Source: JAUXEH01 sp965602945
GTDB taxonomy: Bacteria; Acidobacteriota; Aminicenantia; Aminicenantales; Aminicenantaceae
Direction of reading: 5' to 3'
NCBI GenBank assembly: GCA_965602945.1
Contig: CBFDBC010000117.1
Span: forward strand, 1-11,601
Length of the DNA stretch: 11,601 bases
Shown here: piece after piece, positions 7,599 through 11,601 of the stretch
Layout: each line of letters starts with the position of its first letter
Position numbering within the stretch: the first letter of the stretch is position 1
Translations under genes and position numbers: made by a program
Notes under the pieces: generated by a model
What the model was told of the DNA's origin: nothing
What the model saw: only the letters and a program-made list of their open reading frames with translations
Database searches by the model: none

Positions 7599-8726
7599 CT
7601 ATCCGATCTCCCTGAGCTCACCGGTGGCCATATTCATATGCAGCCGCCGGCCGCCGCCCGCCTTTATCTCCACCTGATGCGAGAATTTCTGGTCTCCCTT
7701 GACGAACTCGAGCGTGTGCGGCCCCACTTCCATGGGGATGTCTTTGACCGGAGGGATCACTCCTACGGACTTCCCGTCAAGGAAAACCTCAGCCCAGGGC
7801 GAGACGGATATCTTGACAGATACCGTTTCGCTGGCATAGAGCGTGTAGTCCAAATCGGAATCAGACTGCACGCGGATCGATTTCACTTCAGTGCGGAAGC
7901 CTTCCATCTCGAGTCTGAGCTGGTGGGATCCCGGCCCGACCGACCGTCTTACGGGTGAGGGCCCCAGATCCCGGTCATCGAGAAACACACGGGCACCGGC
8001 CGGAGTGGTGCGGATCCTGACCTGGAATTCTTCCCTGTTCAGCGAGTATTCGATCACATTGGTCCCGGGTTTGAGATCGACACGTCCTTCCCAGGATGAC
8101 CACCCGTTTTTTTCGATCAGCAGCATCACCGAAGCCGTGTCCCATGGGATGTTCAGCGGCGTTTTACCCTGAAATTTGCCGTCGATCTTGACGTTGGCTT
8201 CCGCCGGATTGGACGGGACCTGTATGATGAACGCGGGCGCGAGGTCGAACACACGCATCGTGGTCTCCCCGGGCAGAACCCGCACGATTTCAGACTTGTC
8301 CTGGTATTCGGGATAGGCAAGCCGCACGCTGTAGGAACCAGGATCTGCCTCGAGTTTGAATGGGGTCGTGCCCTGGGGCTCGTTGTCGATAAAGACCTCT
8401 GCCCCGGTAGGGATAGAGCTTATTTCCAGGACGCCGGACTCGGTCAGTTCCGGTTCGGTCTCTTCCCCTTTTGGGATCATGAAGATAGCCCCGACGATGA
8501 TGACTCCGAGCAGCACGAGAAGGAAGATGAAGAAGACCGAATACTGGCTGCTGAACAATCCGCCTCCGCGGGACTTGGTTGGGGCCCTTTCCTTTCGCTG
8601 CCTGGGAACTCTTTCCTTGGGCTGTTTTTTGAGACGGGGTTTCTCGAGGGGCTTAAGCTTGGCCCCACAGCGGCTGCAGAATCCGCTCCCGGGTGTATTC
8701 TCGGATCCGCATTTTCTGCATGTCAT
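7599..8726 (-). CDS. Zinc-ribbon / TM / four PEGA repeats, a kinase-less relative of the receptor kinases
   Basis: A 375-residue membrane protein. An N-terminal zinc ribbon (C3, C6, C17, C20), a strongly basic stretch (about 28-54) and a membrane helix (about 63-83) give an N-in, C-out topology. Four PEGA-type repeats follow outside (about 99-164, 167-231, 234-297, 303-367). The last repeat carries the special IPP variant and an M..G.LR.I ending, like the final repeat of both kinases in this window. In effect it is one of these receptors without its kinase domain: between ribbon and helix lie only about 40 basic residues in place of about 310. Possible roles, all inferred: a co-receptor or regulatory partner that pairs with the kinases through the repeats, or an independent wall-binding anchor. 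It is the first gene of its transcription unit, behind a good promoter; the start is set by the immediate zinc ribbon, and the ribosome site is poor (GGG about 10 bases upstream). Confidence 0.92.
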   Translation of the reverse strand: MTCRKCGSENTPGSGFCSRCGAKLKPLEKPRLKKQPKERVPRQRKERAPTKSRGGGLFSSQYSVFFIFLLVLLGVIIVGAIFMIPKGEETEPELTESGVLEISSIPTGAEVFIDNEPQGTTPFKLEADPGSYSVRLAYPEYQDKSEIVRVLPGETTMRVFDLAPAFIIQVPSNPAEANVKIDGKFQGKTPLNIPWDTASVMLLIEKNGWSSWEGRVDLKPGTNVIEYSLNREEFQVRIRTTPAGARVFLDDRDLGPSPVRRSVGPGSHQLRLEMEGFRTEVKSIRVQSDSDLDYTLYASETVSVKISVSPWAEVFLDGKSVGVIPPVKDIPMEVGPHTLEFVKGDQKFSHQVEIKAGGGRRLHMNMATGELREIG

Positions 8727-8753
8727 GGTTTCGTTACCCGGAGGGACGATTCA

Positions 8754-8782
8754 TTCATAACAAATCTTTTCCCCTGAGTCAA
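8754..8782 (-). promoter_or_regulatory. Candidate sigma70-like promoter of the PEGA/kinase operon
   Basis: Minus strand: -35 TTGACT (8782-8777, 5 of 6), a 17-base spacer ending in TGT (extended -10 TGn) and -10 TATGAA (8759-8754, 4 of 6). The predicted start near 8747 gives a leader of about 20 bases before the ATG at 8726. It lies in the 157-base gap just after the terminator of the preceding unit, where a promoter is expected. The layout matches the candidate at 2697-2725: same spacer length and same TG position. Confidence 0.65.
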
Positions 8783-8830
8783 TTCGGACCTGCTGGTTTA
8801 GGCATTCCAAATCCGTTATTGAGTATAGTG

Positions 8831-8860
8831 AAAAAAAAAGGCCGGACAACCGTCCGGCCC
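8831..8860 (-). terminator. Intrinsic terminator after the PP2C phosphatase gene
   Basis: Minus strand: GGCCGGAC (8859-8852), loop GGTT, GTCCGGCC (8847-8840), then nine T (8839-8831). A perfect 8-bp GC-rich stem with a tetraloop and an unbroken T tract makes this a strong rho-independent terminator. It starts 24 bases past the phosphatase stop codon and separates the spike/FHA/PP2C unit from the PEGA/kinase unit. The plus strand has no T tract after the stem, so it works in one direction only. Confidence 0.95.
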
Positions 8861-8883
8861 ACGTCCGTGTCCAATCAGCGGAA

Positions 8884-9696
8884 TCAAAGCAGGATCTGCA
8901 CCACCAAAACCGTTATGTTGTCGCCTGCCCCCCTCTCATAAGCCAGCTTGACCAGGGATTGACACGCTTCCCCTGGAGTGGAAGTGACCGCGATGTCTTT
9001 GATCTCATCCGGAGTGGCTTTACTCATTCCGTCGGTGCACAGGATAAAACGGTCGTTTCTTTCCAAAGCGATGTCCTGCAGGAGGTCCACATCCACCTTC
9101 TCTTCGATACCCAGGGCTCGAGACAGGACGGAACGGCGGGGATGGTTGGCGGCATCGGACCGGGAGAGCATCTCATGACGCACGAGTTCCGCGATCTCCG
9201 TATGGTCTTCGGTCAGCTGCCGGATCTTCCCCTGTTGGATATGGTAGATACGGCTGTCCCCGACATGTGAAACATATCCCCTGTCCTCGGTCAGGATCAG
9301 GGCGGAGCACGTGGTCCCCATCTTGTGATCGAGGTCCTGATCGACGGCCATCTGATAGATCCGGCTGTTAGCCTCCTCGAAACCATGCTGAAGATTTCGG
9401 CCGACAGCCCCATCCTGCCCGCTGAAATAAACCTCCTGGACTGTGTTGACGGCCATCTCGCTGGCCATCTTCCCGCTCAGGAGCCCGCCCATGCCGTCGG
9501 CTACCACAAACAGCTGGCCATGGGCGCCGTAGGGGGGGAGATAATCTTCCGGAAAGACGCCGAAACAGTCCTCATTGACAGAGCGCCGCAGTCCCAGGTC
9601 CGATAACCCTTTGTAGGCGAAGGAAGGAGCGAACTCACGGGTGTCGGGGGGACTGGTCTTTTTCCCGGCAAAGAGTCTCTTGAATCTGCTGTTCAT
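8884..9696 (-). CDS. PP2C-family Ser/Thr protein phosphatase
   Basis: A 270-residue soluble metal-dependent phosphatase, expected to remove phosphate from targets of the Ser/Thr kinases. The PP2C motifs are complete: RRSVNED (37-43), VVADGMGG (64-71), a GTTCSALIL segment (127-135), HVGDSRIY (144-151), LTEDHT (161-166), LSRALG (191-196), CTDGMSK (220-226) and GAGDNITVLV (256-265). The metal-binding aspartates D43, D67, D222 and D259 are all present, so it should be active. No membrane segment; cytoplasmic, with a short basic N-terminal tail. The ATG (9696) directly follows the TAG of the FHA-transglycosylase gene with a CAGGAA ribosome site inside that gene's end, so the two are translationally coupled. 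In type VI secretion the equivalent trio is PpkA (kinase), PppA (phosphatase) and Fha1 (FHA); this gene fits the PppA role by context, but no secretion core gene is in view to prove it. Confidence 0.96.
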   Translation of the reverse strand: MNSRFKRLFAGKKTSPPDTREFAPSFAYKGLSDLGLRRSVNEDCFGVFPEDYLPPYGAHGQLFVVADGMGGLLSGKMASEMAVNTVQEVYFSGQDGAVGRNLQHGFEEANSRIYQMAVDQDLDHKMGTTCSALILTEDRGYVSHVGDSRIYHIQQGKIRQLTEDHTEIAELVRHEMLSRSDAANHPRRSVLSRALGIEEKVDVDLLQDIALERNDRFILCTDGMSKATPDEIKDIAVTSTPGEACQSLVKLAYERGAGDNITVLVVQILL

Positions 9697-11130
9697 CTAT
9701 TCCTGGGCGGCAAAAGCCGTGTCCGCGCCCTGCAGGGGGTTGTCGAAGTCGAACCCGAAATGCCTGGGATCCTCTCCGATGACCGCGGCGGAGAATATAC
9801 TGAACACATAATCATAGGTCTCGTCCGGGAACTGGTCGATGTGGTCTTCCATCAGGCGCCAGAAGTTCCGGTCGCGGGGATTGTCGGGCATCCGTCTGAT
9901 CAGGTCGGCGACCCTGCGTTCCCCCCAATTGTAGGAGGCGATGACCAGCAGTCCCGAGGCCTGGGCATCGGTTTCGTAAATCCGGCGGATGTACCGAGCC
10001 GCGGCCTGAGTGGCTTTCTCGAAATCGTGCCGCTCATCCTGCGGATCGGCCACGCGCTCCTTTTCGCGCGGGCCGACCTTCAGCCCGTAATCCTGAGCTG
10101 TCATGGGGATGAACTGCCACATACCCTTGGCATAGCCGTAGCGCGTGGGTGGTCCGCAGGCATTGAGCCGGAAGTCGCTCTCCTGGAGGGCGATATACAT
10201 AAACTGGGGAGCCAGGCCCTGTTCTTGCATGCGGCGGACGATCTCACCGATGTAATCGTTCGACCGGGCCCGGTTGAGGGCCTGAGTGAAGCGGCGCGTC
10301 GATTTCCATTTGTTGATGTAACGCTTGACCTCCCCCACGAAGCCGTCAGGGAGATCTACCTCGCACTCACCGAAGATACGCGCTACACGGAGGATGAGCA
10401 TCTCCTCCACATCGAGGTCCTCTTGGTAGACGCCGAGCTGGGTCAGGACTTCCTCATAATCCTGATTCAGCTTGAGGAGATCGGTGTCCGGTTCGGATGA
10501 CAGCGATGGGCTCTGGGCCCGTGCGATCTCGAACTCTTTCAGCCGGTAGAAGATGTCCTGGGCCATACTTTTCTGCTTCCGGATCATGAGCTGCTGATAT
10601 ATGGCATAGCTGGCCGTCACCATGAGCAGCACCGCGAACACCACGATGATCTTGTAGTATTTCTTCTTCTGTTTCTTCTGGACATGCGCGAACGCCTTCC
10701 TCACCATTATAGTGTGGGAACCGGCATCCTTACCGCCATCCTCGTCGAAGTATTTGTTGATGATATGGGTAACCGAGGCGGAATCTGCGGGCTCTTTCTC
10801 CCTGGTCGTCATCTCGGCATCCGATTCTTCCAGCTCGAAGGAGAGGACGGCCCCGTTCATGCCGAGTTCGACCTGTGTGTCATCTGTCAGGGGGACCTGT
10901 TCCACCTTCTCGCCGTTGACATAGGTGCCGTTGGCGCTGTGTGCGTCCTTGAACCACCACCGCCCCTGCTCGAACACGACATCCGCATGCTTGCGGCTTA
11001 CGATCTGCTCCTGGATCCACACATCGCAGGAATCTTCCCGCCCGATGGTGAACGCCTCGTTAAAGGCGTACTCCCCGCGTACACACTGTCCCTTTTCGAT
11101 GTATACGCGGAGCTTGGGAATACGACTCAA
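9697..11130 (-). CDS. FHA domain - transmembrane helix - lytic transglycosylase (SLT) fusion
   Basis: A 477-residue protein that joins a phosphothreonine reader to a peptidoglycan-cleaving enzyme. FHA domain about 5-100 with the binding residues G30-R31, S45-R46-K47-H48 and N67-G68 (ANGTYVNG). A polar linker (101-150) ends in a Lys-rich patch (152-160) before a membrane helix (about 160-178), so the FHA side is cytoplasmic and the rest periplasmic. After a helical region comes an SLT/MltD-type domain (about 290-455): catalytic E317 in ALQES, GMWQF (336-340) and ASYNWGE (398-404). All key residues are kept in both domains. Expected activity: cleaves glycan strands with 1,6-anhydro product formation, possibly controlled by phosphoprotein binding inside. 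The start is TTG at 11130-11128, sharing bases with the TGA of the PAAR-like gene; AAGGTG at 11141-11136 is 5 bases upstream and no ATG or GTG fits. The coupling to a spike gene before it and to PP2C after it suggests local wall opening for an injection apparatus (inference). Confidence 0.95.
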   Translation of the reverse strand: MSRIPKLRVYIEKGQCVRGEYAFNEAFTIGREDSCDVWIQEQIVSRKHADVVFEQGRWWFKDAHSANGTYVNGEKVEQVPLTDDTQVELGMNGAVLSFELEESDAEMTTREKEPADSASVTHIINKYFDEDGGKDAGSHTIMVRKAFAHVQKKQKKKYYKIIVVFAVLLMVTASYAIYQQLMIRKQKSMAQDIFYRLKEFEIARAQSPSLSSEPDTDLLKLNQDYEEVLTQLGVYQEDLDVEEMLILRVARIFGECEVDLPDGFVGEVKRYINKWKSTRRFTQALNRARSNDYIGEIVRRMQEQGLAPQFMYIALQESDFRLNACGPPTRYGYAKGMWQFIPMTAQDYGLKVGPREKERVADPQDERHDFEKATQAAARYIRRIYETDAQASGLLVIASYNWGERRVADLIRRMPDNPRDRNFWRLMEDHIDQFPDETYDYVFSIFSAAVIGEDPRHFGFDFDNPLQGADTAFAAQE

Positions 11131-11552
11131 GGCATCACCTTCACCTTTGTCTGGCTGGGCGCAACCTGCACTCCGGCCGGCATATTGGCGTTCCCGGTTC
11201 CATTCATTTCGACCATGGCTGAGACGAAACTGACTTTTTTACCTCCTGCTTTTACTTTTGAACTTCCTAATTTGTACTTGGCCGGTCCCTTGAACTTACT
11301 CGACTTCACGCCTCCTCCGGCACATCCGGCCTCATCTCCGCTGGACATGCTGATCTCAGTTCCCACAACGATTGCTTTCTTCCCGCCGATCTTGACCTTT
11401 TTTGCGCACGTACCACCTTTCGCCTGATTAGCCATGGCAATGTTCGGATAAGGAATTGGAACTGGGCTTGGTGCCGGTGGGGCAGGGGTCTTACATACAT
11501 CTGGAAAACAGGCACACTGCCCACCTTTGTTTGTGGATGCTGGCATGATCAT
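11127..11552 (-). CDS. DUF4150 / PAAR-like spike-tip protein
   Basis: A 141-residue protein matching the DUF4150 (Tox-PAAR-like) family from memory: FPDVCKTP (16-23), VPIPYPNIAM (31-40), a VKIGGK segment (53-58), the signature GDEAGCAGGGV (72-82), SSKFKG (84-89) and a late N.P.G motif (123-127). Proteins of this family are thought to cap the VgrG-type spike of type VI or related contractile systems and may carry or recruit effectors. Here there is only the PAAR-like domain and no toxin extension, so it would be a stand-alone tip or effector adaptor. Five cysteines (13, 15, 20, 49, 77), three of them clustered near the N-terminus, could add metal binding. The start is ATG 11552: AGGAG at 11563-11559 lies 6 bases upstream; ATG 11546 is 12 bases away and less likely. 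It is coupled to the FHA-transglycosylase gene by a stop/start overlap, and its middle part is visibly more A/T-rich than its neighbours. Confidence 0.9.
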   Translation of the reverse strand: MIMPASTNKGGQCACFPDVCKTPAPPAPSPVPIPYPNIAMANQAKGGTCAKKVKIGGKKAIVVGTEISMSSGDEAGCAGGGVKSSKFKGPAKYKLGSSKVKAGGKKVSFVSAMVEMNGTGNANMPAGVQVAPSQTKVKVMP

Positions 11553-11561
11553 GGAAGGCTC

Positions 11562-11601
11562 CTAACCCAGATGGATCTTATCGCCATCGATCTTGAATTC
11601 T
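11562..11601 (-). CDS. C-terminal tail of an upstream gene (partial)
   Basis: The minus strand from 11600 reads E-F-K-I-D-G-D-K-I-H-L-G then TAG (11564-11562). The stop is 9 bases before the PAAR-like start, and the PAAR ribosome site (AGGAG) overlaps this stop, as expected for adjacent co-transcribed genes. The other genes in this unit are spaced just as tightly. Twelve residues are too few to name a family; a spike or adaptor component of the injection apparatus would fit the context, but that is a guess. Confidence 0.5.
   Translation of the reverse strand, partial: EFKIDGDKIHLG

Noticed and set aside
8861..8870. Small inverted repeat cacgtccgtg beside the terminator
   Set aside because: Four pairs with a 2-base loop; not a meaningful structure by itself and already next to a much stronger hairpin.
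9760..10500. Plus-strand open frame of 246 codons opposite the FHA-transglycosylase gene
   Set aside because: The minus strand encodes the catalytic SLT motifs across the same bases; the plus frame shows no family signal.

Overview
The window is a dense, entirely minus-strand stretch of a Gram-negative-type genome. It carries a phosphothreonine signalling locus: two membrane Ser/Thr kinases, one PP2C phosphatase and one FHA reader protein, next to a PAAR-like spike protein. The GC content looks fairly high by eye. The mix of zinc-ribbon/kinase/PEGA receptors, exported TPR/PEGA proteins and a periplasmic lytic transglycosylase would fit a diderm such as Acidobacteriota/Aminicenantota or a deltaproteobacterial lineage. 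No marker gene fixes the taxonomy, so this is inference. There are no RNA genes, CRISPR arrays or insertion sequences that I can see.

In transcription order (right to left) the first unit is: the last 12 codons of an upstream gene (11562-11601); a DUF4150/PAAR-like spike protein (11127-11552); an FHA - transmembrane - lytic transglycosylase fusion (9697-11130, TTG start, overlapping the previous stop by 3 bases); and a PP2C phosphatase (8884-9696, starting directly after the previous stop). It ends at a textbook intrinsic terminator (8831-8860).

The second unit starts at a good sigma70-like promoter (8754-8782). It encodes a zinc-ribbon/TM/PEGA protein without a kinase domain (7599-8726), an exported TPR/PEGA/NHL-propeller protein (5043-7541), and zinc-ribbon/kinase/TM/PEGA receptor kinase 1 (2769-4988). 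A second similar promoter (2697-2725) precedes receptor kinase 2 (293-2668). A truncated paralogue of the exported TPR protein (1-303) runs off the left edge.

Working model (inference): two paralogous kinases carry PEGA-repeat domains outside the inner membrane, possibly touching the exported TPR/PEGA partners or the cell wall. They signal to cytoplasmic targets, and PP2C reverses the phosphorylation. The FHA domain reads phosphothreonine and is physically joined through the membrane to a periplasmic peptidoglycan-cleaving domain. Known type VI secretion systems use a kinase/phosphatase/FHA switch (PpkA/PppA/Fha1) and need local peptidoglycan opening. Together with the translationally coupled PAAR-like gene, this suggests a phospho-controlled wall-opening module for a contractile injection apparatus.
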